A stretch of DNA of 64,000 nucleotides from Albidovulum litorale. GTDB lineage: Bacteria > Pseudomonadota > Alphaproteobacteria > Rhodobacterales > Rhodobacteraceae. Shown here piece after piece: positions 54,567 to 64,000 of this stretch. Location of the stretch: assembly GCF_025751495.1 (NCBI RefSeq), contig NZ_JAOWKZ010000002.1:850001-914000 (forward strand), read 5' to 3'. Both the position numbers and the translations under genes were made by a program. The notes under the pieces are model-generated. The model worked only from the letters and a program-made list of their open reading frames with translations, did no database searches and was not told the DNA's origin. Position 1 is the stretch's first letter, and every line of letters starts with the position of its first letter.

Positions 54567-55333
54567 CCCGTCACCACCACGCCGCCGTCAATCACCAACG
54601 CCTGCCCGGTCATCATCCGCGATGCCGATGACGCCAGAAACAGCGTGCCACCAACGATGTCCTCGGGCGCGAGCGTCTCTTTCAGGCATTGCCGGTCGAG
54701 ATGGGTGGCGAGCCCCTCGGGTGTCACCCACATCGCTTTCTGCTTGTCCGTCATCACCCAACCCGGCGCGAGCGCATTGACCCGGATGCCGTCGGGCCCG
54801 AATTCCCGGGCAAGGGAGCGCGTGAGGCCGTTCAGGCCGGAATTCGCAGTCGTGTAGATCGGGTAGCCCGCATTGCCCATCATGTAGCTGATCGAGGTCA
54901 TGTTGATGATTGCCCCACCACCCGCCGCGCGCATACCCGGCAGGACCGTCTGTGCGGCAAAGAAACAGGCCTTGAGATTGATGGCGATGGCGCGGTCCCA
55001 GTAATCCTCGCTGACATCCTCGGTCGCGTGGCGCTGGTCGTTGGCGGCGTTGTTGACCAGAACCGTCACCGGCCCATGCGCCTCACTCGCCGCGGCGACG
55101 GCCGCTTTCAACGCCCCGGTATCGGTAATGTCGCACGGGATGAAAAGCGGCCGGATGCCGGTTTCGGCCTCCATCTGCCCGGCAAAACCCGCACCGTCCG
55201 ACCGCTGGACAAAGGCCACCCGCGCGCCCTGCCGCAGAAAGCCCTCTGTCAGGGCCGCGCCGATCCCCGATCCGCCGCCGGTGATGAAGACCGATGCATC
55301 TTTCAGATCAGGATAGATCGCCGAAGGTTTCAT
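54563..55333 (-). CDS. Short-chain dehydrogenase/reductase (sugar dehydrogenase)
   Basis: A 256-aa SDR: nucleotide motif TGGGSGIGAAL (about 18-28), NNAA near 95, catalytic Ser-Tyr-Lys region (NMTSISYMMGNAGYPIYTTA; here YPIYTTANS has no lysine at the usual YxxxK place, reading YTTAN), and PGWVMT. In this operon it is expected to oxidise D-galactose (or a related aldose) to the lactone. The apparent absence of the YxxxK lysine deserves attention. Confidence 0.8.
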   Translation of the reverse strand: MKPSAIYPDLKDASVFITGGGSGIGAALTEGFLRQGARVAFVQRSDGAGFAGQMEAETGIRPLFIPCDITDTGALKAAVAAASEAHGPVTVLVNNAANDQRHATEDVSEDYWDRAIAINLKACFFAAQTVLPGMRAAGGGAIINMTSISYMMGNAGYPIYTTANSGLNGLTRSLAREFGPDGIRVNALAPGWVMTDKQKAMWVTPEGLATHLDRQCLKETLAPEDIVGGTLFLASSASRMMTGQALVIDGGVVVTG

Positions 55334-55379
55334 GCGTCACTTCCGTCCGCTGTCGAGAGCTTTTGCGCCGTATCCCACA

Positions 55380-57089
55380 TCAGTGGCTTTCCCTCGTGAC
55401 CGGTCTTGTATCCTTGCCGACGAGGAAGTCGAGATCGGCACCCTCATGGGCCTGCATGACGCTGTCGGTGTAAAGCTTTGCGTAACCGCGCGTGTAATGC
55501 GGGGGCGCGGGGGACCATGCCGCCTGCCGCCGCTTCAGCTCGTCTTCTTCCACCAGATGCGTCAGCTCCCCCCGGCTGGCCGAGATGCGGATCCGGTCAC
55601 CGGTTTTCACCTGCGCGAGCGGCCCGCCCGCCTGAGTCTCGGGGCTGACATGCAGGATCACGGTACCAAAGGCGGTGCCGGACATGCGCGCATCCGATAT
55701 CCGCACCATGTCGCGCACGCCTTGTTTTACAAGCGCAGCGGGGATCGGCATGTTGCCGACCTCGGGCATGCCGGGATAACCCTTCGGGCCGCAGCCCTTC
55801 AGCACGAGGATCGTATCGGCCGTCACAGGCAGGTCGTCGCGGTCGATATTGGCTTTCATCTCCTCGATCGATTCAAAGACATGGGCGGGCCCTTCGTGTT
55901 CCAGCAGCGCAGGCGTCGCGGCAGAGGGTTTCACGATGGCGCCCTTCGGGGCGAGATTGCCGCGCAGAACCCGAATTCCCGCCGCAGGCTTCACAGGGTC
56001 GGCGAAGCTCCGGATCACGTCGCGGTTCCAGCACTCCGCCCCTTCGGCATAGGCCGAGATATCGCCGCCCAGAACGGTCTTGGCGGGGCGCAGTTTTGCG
56101 CCGAGTTCACGCAGCACCACCGGCATCCCGCCTGCGTAGCAGAAATCCTCCATCAGGTATTTGCCCGACGGCATGCAGTTGACCAAAAGCGGGATGTCGG
56201 AGCCGACTTCGAAATCGTCGAGCACCAGCGGCACGCCGACCCGTCCGGCCAGCGCCAAGAGGTGAATGACCGCATTGGTGGACCCACCCACGGCGGCGTT
56301 GGCGAGGATTGCATTCTCGAAGCTTTCGCGGGTCAGGACCTTTGACAGGACCAGATCCTCCTCGACCATTCCGACGATCCGCCGTCCGGTCATATGGGCG
56401 AGCGCCATGCGCCGCGCATCCACCGCCGGAAGGGCGGCATTCGTCGGCAGGCTCATCCCCATCGCCTCGACGAGCGACGCCATGGTGGAGGCCGTGCCCA
56501 TCGTCATGCAGACGCCCTTCGACCGGCTCATGCCCGACTCGGCGGCCATGAAGTCCTTAAGCGTCATCTCGCCCGCGCGCACCGCCTCGGAAAACTTCCA
56601 CACATCGGTGCCCGAACCGATGTCCTGCCCCTGCCACTTGCCGTTCAGCATCGGGCCGGACGACACCACGATCGTCGGCAGATCGACCGAGGCCGCCCCC
56701 ATGAGCTGCCCCGGCGTGGTCTTGTCGCAGCCGCCCAGAAGGACGACGCCGTCCATGCCATAGGCGCGGATCGATTCCTCCACATCCATCGACAGAAGGT
56801 TGCGGAAGAGCATTGCTGTGGGCTTCATCTGGGTCTCACCCAGTGACATGACCGGGAATTCGACCGGAAAGCCGCCGGCCTCCCACACGCCGCGCTTCAC
56901 GCCTTCGGCAAGCTCGCGAAGGCCGGAATTGCAGGGGGTCAGTTCCGACCATGTGTTGCAGATGCCGATGACCGGTCGGCCGTCGAAGACATGGTCGGGA
57001 AAGCCCTGGTTCTTCATCCACGACCGGTGGATGAACCCATCCTTGTCGTGCTTGCCATACCAGGCCCGGTTGCGGCGGTCTTTGGTCAT
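55380..57089 (-). CDS. IlvD/Edd-family sugar-acid dehydratase
   Basis: A 569-aa Fe-S dehydratase. Cluster cysteines are visible in NTWSELTPCNSGL (about 45-57), GGCDKTTPGQLMG (about 115) and SKGVCMTMGTASTM (about 185). It resembles L-arabinonate/galactonate dehydratases rather than dihydroxyacid dehydratase of valine synthesis. It would convert galactonate (or arabinonate/fuconate) to its 2-keto-3-deoxy acid, feeding DgoK. First gene of the operon, 46 nt before the SDR. Start at 57089 (MTKDRRNRAW). Confidence 0.87.
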   Translation of the reverse strand: MTKDRRNRAWYGKHDKDGFIHRSWMKNQGFPDHVFDGRPVIGICNTWSELTPCNSGLRELAEGVKRGVWEAGGFPVEFPVMSLGETQMKPTAMLFRNLLSMDVEESIRAYGMDGVVLLGGCDKTTPGQLMGAASVDLPTIVVSSGPMLNGKWQGQDIGSGTDVWKFSEAVRAGEMTLKDFMAAESGMSRSKGVCMTMGTASTMASLVEAMGMSLPTNAALPAVDARRMALAHMTGRRIVGMVEEDLVLSKVLTRESFENAILANAAVGGSTNAVIHLLALAGRVGVPLVLDDFEVGSDIPLLVNCMPSGKYLMEDFCYAGGMPVVLRELGAKLRPAKTVLGGDISAYAEGAECWNRDVIRSFADPVKPAAGIRVLRGNLAPKGAIVKPSAATPALLEHEGPAHVFESIEEMKANIDRDDLPVTADTILVLKGCGPKGYPGMPEVGNMPIPAALVKQGVRDMVRISDARMSGTAFGTVILHVSPETQAGGPLAQVKTGDRIRISASRGELTHLVEEDELKRRQAAWSPAPPHYTRGYAKLYTDSVMQAHEGADLDFLVGKDTRPVTRESH

Positions 57090-57187
57090 GATGCCTGCCT
57101 CGGTTGCGCGAACGGGAAAGCCCTTGGCAGCAGTATTTGGGTCACGGCGAAAGGGCAAGGCTCCCGCCGCTTTGATCGACTGTCGGG

Positions 57188-58441
57188 CTATGACCGGGCG
57201 AAGGGATCTTTCAGCGCGGGCAGGAGCTGACCTTCGCAGCGGCCGAAACCGATGCGGTAGCCGTCGCCCTGCGCGTGACCGGTCAGGGTCAGCGTATCGC
57301 CGTCTTCGATGAAGCTGCGGGTGCCGCCGGTTTCGAGTGAAACCGGCTCTTTCCCGCCCCAACTCAGCTCCAGCAGGCTGCCGCGGCTTTCTTTCGTTGG
57401 GCCCGAAATGGTGCCGGAGCCCAACAGGTCGCCGGTGTTCATCGGGCAACCCGATGTGGTGTGATGCGCCAGTTGTTGGGCGGCGGAATAGTACATCTCG
57501 CGGTAATTGGTCCGCGCGATCGTGGTGGGCGTCTTGCCCTCGGGGGCCAGTGTCACGGCAAGGTCGATGTCATAAAGCATTGGCCCGGGCTCTGTCAGGT
57601 AGGGCAGAAGCGGGCGGGTGCGGTCCGGGGTCGTCACACGGAACGGTTCCAGCGCGGCGCGGGTGACGATCCACGCGGATATCGTCGTGGCCGTCGCCTT
57701 GGCCTGAAACGGGCCGAGTGGCTGGTACTCCCAGGCCTGAATGTCGCGGGCCGACCAGTCGTTCAGAAGGACATAGCCAAAGATCATCCGGTCGGCCTCA
57801 GCCACTGTCACCGGCCCTTCAGAGGGCAGTCCCACGACTGCGCCCAATTCCAGTTCGATATCGAAGCGGGCCGAGGGCGCGAAGCGGGGCAGGTCGTCAT
57901 CCGGGCCTTTCACCTGCCCCCAAGGCCGCCGGACCGGCGTGCCCGAGACGACGACGGAAGAAGCGCGGCCATTATAGCCGATGGGGATCGACAGCCAGTT
58001 CGGCGGCAGCGCGTTTTCCTTGCCCCGGAACATGGTGCCGACATTCTCGGCATGATGCCGCCCGGCATAGAAATCGGTGTATTCCGAGACGAGGAAGGGC
58101 AGGTGCATCTGCGCCTCTGCGATCGGCACAAGATAGGGTTCCGCCACCCGGTCGGTGCCGTCGGCCAGCAGCGTCTGCAATTTCGCCCGGTAGGCGTCCC
58201 AGACCTCCGGCCCCAGCTCCATGAAGTCGTTCCAGAAGGGCACGTCCAGCACCGGGTCATCGGTCGCTGTCAGGATGCCCTCTTCCTCCAAAGCGGTGAG
58301 ATCGACGATCATGTCGCCGATAGCGCCGCCACAGCGGGGCTCGGTTCCTTCCGTTGAAAACACGCCATAGGGCAGATTGTTCAGCGGAAACTCTCCGTCG
58401 GGGGCGTTGGCGCTTTCGATCCAGGATTTCATCAGTGTCAT
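57188..58441 (-). CDS. fahA: Fumarylacetoacetase
   Basis: A 417-aa hydrolase, last step of homogentisate breakdown (fumarate plus acetoacetate). YTDFYAGRHHAENVGTMFRG (metal/catalytic region, about 120-140), FDIELELGAVVG and LNDWSARDIQAWEYQPLGPF are signatures. Start at 58441, 8 nt after the maiA stop; a longer frame overlaps maiA. Confidence 0.95.
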   Translation of the reverse strand: MTLMKSWIESANAPDGEFPLNNLPYGVFSTEGTEPRCGGAIGDMIVDLTALEEEGILTATDDPVLDVPFWNDFMELGPEVWDAYRAKLQTLLADGTDRVAEPYLVPIAEAQMHLPFLVSEYTDFYAGRHHAENVGTMFRGKENALPPNWLSIPIGYNGRASSVVVSGTPVRRPWGQVKGPDDDLPRFAPSARFDIELELGAVVGLPSEGPVTVAEADRMIFGYVLLNDWSARDIQAWEYQPLGPFQAKATATTISAWIVTRAALEPFRVTTPDRTRPLLPYLTEPGPMLYDIDLAVTLAPEGKTPTTIARTNYREMYYSAAQQLAHHTTSGCPMNTGDLLGSGTISGPTKESRGSLLELSWGGKEPVSLETGGTRSFIEDGDTLTLTGHAQGDGYRIGFGRCEGQLLPALKDPFARS

Positions 58442-58449
58442 GTCGGTCC

Positions 58450-59088
58450 TCAGGTCTGGATGGCGTCGGGCTGCGCCTCGGGCGCGGCCTTGGCGAAGGC
58501 GGGCAGGGCGCTTGCCATCGCGTCGATCTCGGTCAGGTGCGGCCATGGGGCAAGGTTCAACCCCCAGCGCCGCGCATTGTAAATCTGCGCGACAAGGCAA
58601 ATATCGGCGAGCGTTGGGGCATCAGTGAAGGCGAAGGGCGTTGCCGGATCGACCATACGTTCCAGCGCGTCAAAACCAAGCGCCATCCAGTGGCACATCC
58701 ATGCGGCCTTGTCCTCGGGTGTTGCATCGAAGGTTGCGCCCAGATGCTGGACGACACGCAGGTTGTTGACCGGATGGATATCCATCGCGATCAGATGCGC
58801 CGCCGCCATCACCCGCGCCCGCAAAATGGGATCGGCGGGCAGGAGGGGCGGTTCGGGGCACGTCGTCTCCAGCCAGTCAATGATCGCCAGCGACTGGGTC
58901 AGGACAGTACCGTCCGCCAGTTCCAGCGCGGGGACCAGCCCGGCGGGGTTCCGTGCGGTATGGTCCGCGCTGCGTTGTTCCCCGGCGACGAGGTTCACTG
59001 GAACGGTGTCGAAAGCCACGCCCTTGAGGTTCAGGGCGATCCGCACGCGGTAGGACGCGGTTGATCGCCAGTAGGAATAGAGCCTCAT
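58450..59088 (-). CDS. maiA: Maleylacetoacetate isomerase
   Basis: A 212-aa zeta-class GST: the active-site signature [20 protein letters not shown] (SSCS-type motif, here [12 protein letters not shown]) at the start, then [20 protein letters not shown]. It isomerises maleylacetoacetate to fumarylacetoacetate. Overlaps hmgA by 4 nt. Confidence 0.94.
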   Translation of the reverse strand: MRLYSYWRSTASYRVRIALNLKGVAFDTVPVNLVAGEQRSADHTARNPAGLVPALELADGTVLTQSLAIIDWLETTCPEPPLLPADPILRARVMAAAHLIAMDIHPVNNLRVVQHLGATFDATPEDKAAWMCHWMALGFDALERMVDPATPFAFTDAPTLADICLVAQIYNARRWGLNLAPWPHLTEIDAMASALPAFAKAAPEAQPDAIQT

Positions 59089-60443
59089 TTCCGGCCCGGC
59101 GTGCCGTCGAACTTCTTTTCAAGCGAGGTCCAGCAGTCGATGTAGTCGTCCTGCAGCGGCGCTTCTTTCGCGGCGAATTCGGTCAGGTGCTGGGGAAAGC
59201 GTGTCTCAAACATGAAGGACATGGTGTTGTCGAGCTTGTCCGGCCCAAGGTTCGCGTTCGACGCCTTCTCGAACGCCTCGCGGTCGGGCCCGTGCGGCAG
59301 CATCATGTTGTGCAAGGACATTCCGCCCGGAACGAAACCCTGCGGCTTGGCGTCGTACTGGCCGTAGATGTTGCCCATCAGTTCCGACATCACGTTCTTG
59401 TGGTACCAGGGCGGGCGGAACGTATCCTCCATCACCATCCAGCGTTCGCGGAACAGGACGAAGTCGATATTCGCGGTGCCGGGCACGCCCGAGGGTGCGG
59501 TGAGTACAGTGAAGATCGACGGATCGGGGTGGTCAAAAAGGATCGAACCTACCGGGCAATAGGTCCGAAGGTCGTATTTCACCGGGGCGTAGTTGCCGTG
59601 CCATGCCACGACATCGAGCGGCGAATGCCCGATCTTGGTTTCATGAAACTGGCCGCACCACTTTATCGTGACGGTCGAGGGCACCTCACGGTCCTCGAAG
59701 GCCGCGACGGGCGTTTTGAAGTCACGCCGGTTGGCCATGCAGTTCGCGCCGATGGGGCCACGGCCGGGCAGTTCGAACTTCTGGCCATAATTCTCGCAGA
59801 CAAAGCCGCGCGCGGGACCGTCGATCAGTTCCACGCGATAAAGCAATCCGCGCGGCAGGATGGCGATCTCTTTCGGCTCCAGATCGATGATGCCGAGTTC
59901 CGTGCAGAACCTGAGCCGCCCCTCCTGCGGCACGACCAGAAGCTCGCTGTCGGCGGAGTAGAAATAGGCGTCCTCCATCGAGGCGGTCACCAGATAGATA
60001 TGGCTGGCCATGCCGACCTGCGTGTTCACATCGCCCGCCGTCGTCATCGTTCGCATCCCCGTCAGCCATGTCAAAGGCTGGTCCGAATGCGCGACAGGGT
60101 CCCAGCGGTACTGGCCGAGCGAGATCACATCCTCCACGACATGCGGCGCGGTCTTCCAATAGGGAAGCGCGATCTTCTCGTACCGCGCAGAATGCTTGAC
60201 CGAGGGGCGGATGCGGTAGCACCAGGTCCGCTCGTTCTGATGCGAAGGCGCGGTAAAAGCGGTGCCGGAAAGCTGTTCGCCATAAAGCCCGTAATTGCAT
60301 TTTTGGGGGCTGTTCATGCCCTGCGGCAAGGCACCGGGCAGCGCCTCCGTCTCGAAATCATTGCCAAAGCCCGGCATGTAGCCTTCGGTCGTACCGCAAG
60401 GCGTCGCGGCTTGGTGGAACCCGGCTTGGGTATGGTCGGTCAT
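59085..60443 (-). CDS. hmgA: Homogentisate 1,2-dioxygenase
   Basis: A 452-aa iron dioxygenase opening homogentisate. [20 protein letters not shown] at the start, and the metal-site stretch [20 protein letters not shown] with [12 protein letters not shown], are diagnostic. First gene of the hmgA-maiA-fahA operon, divergent from a MarR regulator. Confidence 0.96.
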   Translation of the reverse strand: MTDHTQAGFHQAATPCGTTEGYMPGFGNDFETEALPGALPQGMNSPQKCNYGLYGEQLSGTAFTAPSHQNERTWCYRIRPSVKHSARYEKIALPYWKTAPHVVEDVISLGQYRWDPVAHSDQPLTWLTGMRTMTTAGDVNTQVGMASHIYLVTASMEDAYFYSADSELLVVPQEGRLRFCTELGIIDLEPKEIAILPRGLLYRVELIDGPARGFVCENYGQKFELPGRGPIGANCMANRRDFKTPVAAFEDREVPSTVTIKWCGQFHETKIGHSPLDVVAWHGNYAPVKYDLRTYCPVGSILFDHPDPSIFTVLTAPSGVPGTANIDFVLFRERWMVMEDTFRPPWYHKNVMSELMGNIYGQYDAKPQGFVPGGMSLHNMMLPHGPDREAFEKASNANLGPDKLDNTMSFMFETRFPQHLTEFAAKEAPLQDDYIDCWTSLEKKFDGTPGRK

Positions 60444-60513
60444 GGCAAGGCCCTCCAGATAATGGTTGCATTCGTAATAGTTGATTTTGTAACTAACAAC
60501 AGGAGATTTGCCG
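60444..60513. promoter_or_regulatory. Shared control region of hmgA and the MarR gene
   Basis: A 70-nt divergent region, too short for anything but overlapping promoters. It contains the inverted repeat agtt-gattttgt-aact (60479-60494 approximately) and another near-symmetric ttgtaactaacaa, candidates for the regulator's operator. Confidence 0.4.
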
Positions 60514-60948
60514 ATGACCCCAGATACCGAATTCGACCTGCACAGCTTCCTGCCTTACCTTCTGAACCGCGCCGCGGAAGAGACGGGCTTGAAATTCCAG
60601 AAGATCTACAAGGACCGCTACGGCATGCTGCGGACTGAATGGCGGGTGCTGGCGCATCTCGGCCGCTTCGGCACGATGACGGCGACCGAGATCGGCGCGC
60701 GGGCTGGGGTGCACAAGACCAAGATTTCCCGCGCCGTGGTGCGTCTGGAACAGCTCGGATTTCTCGTCCGTACCGGCAACGAAGCCGACCGGCGGCAGGA
60801 GTTTCTTGGGCTGACGAAGAAGGGACAGGCGGCCTATGCCGATCTTTCCCGGTCGGCGCAAAGGTTCAACGCCGAATTGACGCGCACTCTTTCCGAACAG
60901 GATCAGGCGGTTCTAATCCGCTGTCTGAAACATCTCGCGGCCGTCTGA
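60514..60948 (+). CDS. MarR family regulator of the homogentisate operon
   Basis: A 144-aa winged-HTH protein: [40 protein letters not shown] (recognition helix) and [19 protein letters not shown] (wing). Start at ATG 60514 behind aggaga; the TTG at 60508 is also in frame. Its place suggests an HmgR-like repressor relieved by a pathway intermediate, by analogy. Confidence 0.85.
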   Translation: MTPDTEFDLHSFLPYLLNRAAEETGLKFQKIYKDRYGMLRTEWRVLAHLGRFGTMTATEIGARAGVHKTKISRAVVRLEQLGFLVRTGNEADRRQEFLGLTKKGQAAYADLSRSAQRFNAELTRTLSEQDQAVLIRCLKHLAAV

Positions 60949-60990
60949 TGGGCTTTTTTGGTCATCACAATCCAGCTTAGGGGCACGGCC

Positions 60991-61785
60991 TCAATCTTGA
61001 CCCGAAGCCAGGATCGTCATCGCCCGCCGGTCAAGCTGGGCAGAGCCGATGTCATATCGCCCGACTTTTTTCATTGCTGCCCGCAGGTCGATATTCGTGC
61101 CGAGATAGCGCCAGATGATGGGGGCGGTGAAGGGGGTGCGGTGCCTGCTTGTGATACCAAATGTCGTGCCGCGCAGATAGGACAGCTGGCCGCGCCCGAT
61201 CGGATGCAGCACTGTCTCCACCAGAGCATCGCGGGCGAGTTCCTGGAACTCCATCACGAAGATGCGGTTGCCCAGAAGCGCGACCCGGCCATCATATTTC
61301 GACAGGTAAAGTGTCCCGTCCTTGTCATCGACGGACCTCTCCAGCGATTTGCAATGCACGATGCCGTCTTTCACGCTCAGCCGGACAAGCGCGCAAATGA
61401 CCGAGTTGGCCCAGCTCTCGGTTTCGAAATAGCTGAGGTAGTAGCCAAGATATCGGCGCAGTCCCAGTGTTTGCCCGGCAAAGGCACTGTCGAAGCCGCG
61501 CAATTGGGTATCCATCGGTGCGGTTTTCAGCCGCGGCTGGACAAGTGGATGCACCTCGAACTCATCCGGCGGCAACAGCAGTTCAGCCGGGCGGACACCA
61601 AAGTAGGTCGAAATGCGCCGGAGATTGGCTGCCGAGGGTTGCGATGAACCGTTCAGGTACTTGTTGAACTGCTGCCGGTTGATGCCAATGCGACGACAGG
61701 TCTCGGATATCGACGATTCGGTCGAACACAGCAGGCGCAGATTGGATGCCAGCACGGATTCCGTCATCACACTCCCCGTCAACAT
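60991..61785 (-). CDS. Helix-turn-helix (XRE-type) regulator
   Basis: A 264-aa protein with an N-terminal HTH (SISETCRRIGINRQQFNKYL then NGSSQPSAANLRRISTYFGV, about 25-65) and a ~200-residue C-terminal domain without a motif I recognise. It is divergent from the peptide-type ABC substrate-binding gene and may regulate it. Start at 61785 (MLTGSVMTESV) or 61767 (MTESV). Confidence 0.8.
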   Translation of the reverse strand: MLTGSVMTESVLASNLRLLCSTESSISETCRRIGINRQQFNKYLNGSSQPSAANLRRISTYFGVRPAELLLPPDEFEVHPLVQPRLKTAPMDTQLRGFDSAFAGQTLGLRRYLGYYLSYFETESWANSVICALVRLSVKDGIVHCKSLERSVDDKDGTLYLSKYDGRVALLGNRIFVMEFQELARDALVETVLHPIGRGQLSYLRGTTFGITSRHRTPFTAPIIWRYLGTNIDLRAAMKKVGRYDIGSAQLDRRAMTILASGQD

Positions 61786-61944
61786 GACATGGCCAGTTTA
61801 GTTCGCGACTTTAAGCTATAAAAGCTTAAAATCGCGTCATATCGCGTAGTGGCGCGAAATTGTTCCGGACGTCCTTCCGGGATTTAGAATCGAGGAGAAA
61901 GTTGGTGCGCTGAGTGACCGCCAACTTAACTCAGGGAGGACGAC

Positions 61945-63513
61945 ATGACGAAACAGAATATCTCCTGGAGCCGCGTGGGCCTGCCCCGCCGCGCGTTCCT
62001 GAAAGGCGCGACCGCGCTTGGCGCGATGGCCGCCACCGGGCTTGCCCTGCCGCGTCCGGCATTCGCCGCCGGCGGCACGCTGAAGACCCGCACCTATGCC
62101 GACATCCGCTCCATGGACCCGGCCTTCAGCCAGGGTGTGGTGGATGAAGAGATTCACGCCGCGATCTACAACAAGCTGATCCAGTACAAGCCGGGCCGCG
62201 AATGGGGATGGCAGCTTGACGCCGCCACGATGGTCGAACAGGTGGACGACACCCATATCAACTTCGCGCTGCGGGACGATATCGGGTTTACGAACGGCTT
62301 TGGCGCAATGACCGCCGAAGACGTGAAATTCTCGTTCGAGCGCATCATCGACGACGCGCTGGAATCCACCAACAAGCCCGACTGGGGCCCCTTGGACCAC
62401 GTTGAAGTTACGGGCGAACGCACCGGCACCATCGTGCTGAAGAACGCGTTCCAGCCGCTCTGGTCGATCACGCTGCCCTATATCGCGGGCAATATCGTGT
62501 CGAAGGCCGCTTTCGAAAGCGTCGGCGGCAAGATCGACACCCAGCCGGTCGCGACCTCGGGTCCCTACCTGCATGCCGGCTGGGAGCCGAAGCAGAAGAC
62601 CACGCTGAAGCGCAACCCGGACTGGAAGGGCGAAGCGCCCGTCTATGACGAGATTCAGATCTACCACATTGACGATGAAAAGGCCGCCGAGATCGCGTTC
62701 GAGGCCGGTGAGATCGACTTCACGCGCGTCAGCCTCGACTCCGTCGAACGCCTGAAATCCTCGCCCATCGACGGCGCGACGCTCGATGAATACCCGTCGC
62801 TCTACTATGTCTGGGTCGGCATGAACCTCGACAACCCGAAGATGGCGAACCTGAAACTCCGTCAGGCGATCCAGTATGCCATCGACGTGCCCTCGATCAT
62901 GGCGGGCGCCTATTTCGGCGCGGCCGAGCCGTCGACCGGCATCATCGCGCCGGGTCTGCCGGGCCACCGCGAAGCCTCGCTGACGGGTACCGCTGCTGAT
63001 CTGGAGAAGGCGCAGGCTCTGATGGCGGAATCGGGCGAAACCAACGTCTCGCTGACCATCAGCGTCCTGAACAAATCCGCGAACGTCACGGCGGCGCAGA
63101 TCATTCAGGCCAACCTCGCCGCTATCGGCATCACCCTGGACATCAGCCTGCACGAAGGCGCGACGTTCTGGGAACTGGGCAACGACGAGAACGTCGAACT
63201 GGTGCTGAACCGCTATTCGATGACGCCGGACCCGTACTACGCGACCTCGTGGTTCATCACTGAACAGGCAGGCATCTGGAACTGGGAGCGGTTCAAGAAC
63301 GAAGAGTTCGACGAACTGCACCTTGCCGCCCAGTCGGAAGGCGATCAGGCCAAGCGCGCGGCGATGTATGCCCGCGCCCAGGACCTGATGGAAGAAAGCG
63401 GCGCCTACAAGTTCATCACTCATGAATCGACGCCGGTCATCTATCGCAACGGCGTCGTCCCGGCGCTGCGGCCGGATGGATTGCCGCTCTACCGCTACTT
63501 CGGCGCGGTATAA
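61945..63513 (+). CDS. Peptide/opine-type ABC transporter substrate-binding protein
   Basis: A 522-aa SBP family 5 protein. The N-terminus has a twin-arginine signal (LPRRAFLKGATALGAMAATG, cleavage likely after AFA). The mature part has typical DppA/OppA segments: RSMDPAFSQGVVDEEIHAAI, TAEDVKFSFERI, TSGPYLHAGWEPKQKTTLKR, NLKLRQAIQYAIDVPSIMAG. Ligand is a di-/oligopeptide or similar. gggaggacgac precedes the ATG. Confidence 0.93.
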   Translation: MTKQNISWSRVGLPRRAFLKGATALGAMAATGLALPRPAFAAGGTLKTRTYADIRSMDPAFSQGVVDEEIHAAIYNKLIQYKPGREWGWQLDAATMVEQVDDTHINFALRDDIGFTNGFGAMTAEDVKFSFERIIDDALESTNKPDWGPLDHVEVTGERTGTIVLKNAFQPLWSITLPYIAGNIVSKAAFESVGGKIDTQPVATSGPYLHAGWEPKQKTTLKRNPDWKGEAPVYDEIQIYHIDDEKAAEIAFEAGEIDFTRVSLDSVERLKSSPIDGATLDEYPSLYYVWVGMNLDNPKMANLKLRQAIQYAIDVPSIMAGAYFGAAEPSTGIIAPGLPGHREASLTGTAADLEKAQALMAESGETNVSLTISVLNKSANVTAAQIIQANLAAIGITLDISLHEGATFWELGNDENVELVLNRYSMTPDPYYATSWFITEQAGIWNWERFKNEEFDELHLAAQSEGDQAKRAAMYARAQDLMEESGAYKFITHESTPVIYRNGVVPALRPDGLPLYRYFGAV

Positions 63514-63530
63514 CACCTCCCTGCGGACGG

Positions 63531-63558
63531 AGGGGGCGTGGGTTCGCCCGCGCCCCTT
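63531..63558 (+). terminator. Intercistronic hairpin between binding-protein and permease genes
   Basis: A ten-pair stem (ggggcgtggg / cccgcgcccc, one G:T pair) with a ttcg loop, 18 nt after the SBP stop. No T-run. Such hairpins often stabilise the upstream mRNA so the binding protein is made in excess over the permease. Confidence 0.5.
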
Positions 63559-63597
63559 CCACCCTTCAGGAATCGGCTGTCTCGCGGGGAGGAGATC

Positions 63598-64000
63598 ATG
63601 CTGAACTACATTATCAGGCGCCTCGGATTGGCGGCGGTGATCACCGTGCTGGCCGTGACGCTTCTGTTTCTGATCATCCACATGATCCCGGGCGATCCGG
63701 TTTCGACCATGCTCGGTCCCAAGGCCACGCCCGAGATGCGGGCGGCGCTTGAGAGCCGGATGGGGCTCGACAAACCGTTGCCTGTCCAGATCGGTCTTTT
63801 CTTTCTGAACATGCTGCGCGGCGATCTGGGGATGGATGTGTTTTCGAACCGTCCGGTGACGACAATCGTATTCGGCCAGATTCCTTACACGCTGACGCTG
63901 ATCTTCGTTTCGATCCTCTGGTCGGCGGTGCTGGGCATCGCGCTCGGCTGCTACTCGGCGGTCAACCGCAATTCGCTGGGCGACCGGCTGACCGGCGTCC
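63598..64000 (+). CDS. Peptide-type ABC transporter permease (DppB family), partial
   Basis: The first 134 codons of a permease, cut by the window end. MLNYIIRRLGLAAVITVLAV, LFLIIHMIPGDPVSTMLGPK and LDKPLPVQIGLFFLNMLRGD are the standard DppB/OppB N-terminus. ggggaggagatc precedes the ATG. It is the second gene of the transporter operon. Confidence 0.93.
   Translation, partial: MLNYIIRRLGLAAVITVLAVTLLFLIIHMIPGDPVSTMLGPKATPEMRAALESRMGLDKPLPVQIGLFFLNMLRGDLGMDVFSNRPVTTIVFGQIPYTLTLIFVSILWSAVLGIALGCYSAVNRNSLGDRLTGV

Noticed and set aside
61837-63681. 614-codon minus-strand frame opposite the binding protein
   Set aside because: Antisense shadow of a clear SBP family 5 gene.

Overview
The window looks like a chromosomal segment of an alphaproteobacterium of the Rhodobacteraceae (Rhodobacterales). 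The evidence is the alphaproteobacterial-style rRNA operon ending in an initiator tRNA, a PhyR-NepR-EcfG general stress module, the rsfS-rlmH-gpmI-envC-ctpA-rppH core block, and high-GC codon use. This assignment is inferred from gene content; no alignment was run.

Layout. 1-3.4 kb: 3' part of 23S rRNA, 5S rRNA, an EamA transporter gene and the initiator tRNA-fMet. 3.45-3.7 kb: abutting IS66 and IS6 transposase stumps. 3.8-9 kb: an extra PRPP synthase, an internally shortened DUF2267 gene, a COG2187 phosphotransferase and a P-type cation ATPase. 9-15.1 kb: a tight minus-strand operon with a Tat-signal-bearing ThDP E1 alpha subunit, E1 beta, a YgiT-type zinc finger, two exported c-type cytochromes, an MBOAT acyltransferase and an SGNH-type partner. 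I regard this as the most likely undescribed system: a periplasmic 2-oxoacid (or related) dehydrogenase feeding cytochrome c, possibly linked to surface acylation. 15.3-21.9 kb: a complete N-ATPase operon (atpDCQRBEFAG). 22-23.9 kb: an SLC13/TrkA_C permease.

24.5-40 kb is a general-stress-response cluster. It holds the regulators nepR, ecfG, a HisKA_2 histidine kinase and phyR, together with dps, csbD, a PRC-barrel protein, DUF1328, PLDc_N, holin/DUF3618 proteins, two AI-2E family permeases, DUF2254 and a phospholipase D. Ten perfect and two near-perfect EcfG-type promoters (GGAAC-N16/17-CGTT) lie in front of these genes, so regulator and regulon sit together.

40.25-40.6 kb: a broken tyrosine-integrase start next to the 3' half of a tRNA-Pro(CGG). 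This is the scar of an integrated element and a natural right edge for the accessory region. 40.7-49 kb is core: an MscS channel, rsfS, rlmH, a DsbA-like isomerase flanked by a second copy of the rlmH 3' end, a LysE exporter, gpmI, envC-like, ctpA and rppH. 49-64 kb is metabolic: LysR regulators and a dimethylargininase-like enzyme; a galactose/galactonate (De Ley-Doudoroff type) operon; the homogentisate pathway hmgA-maiA-fahA with a MarR regulator; and an XRE regulator divergent from a peptide-type ABC transporter whose permease runs off the window end.
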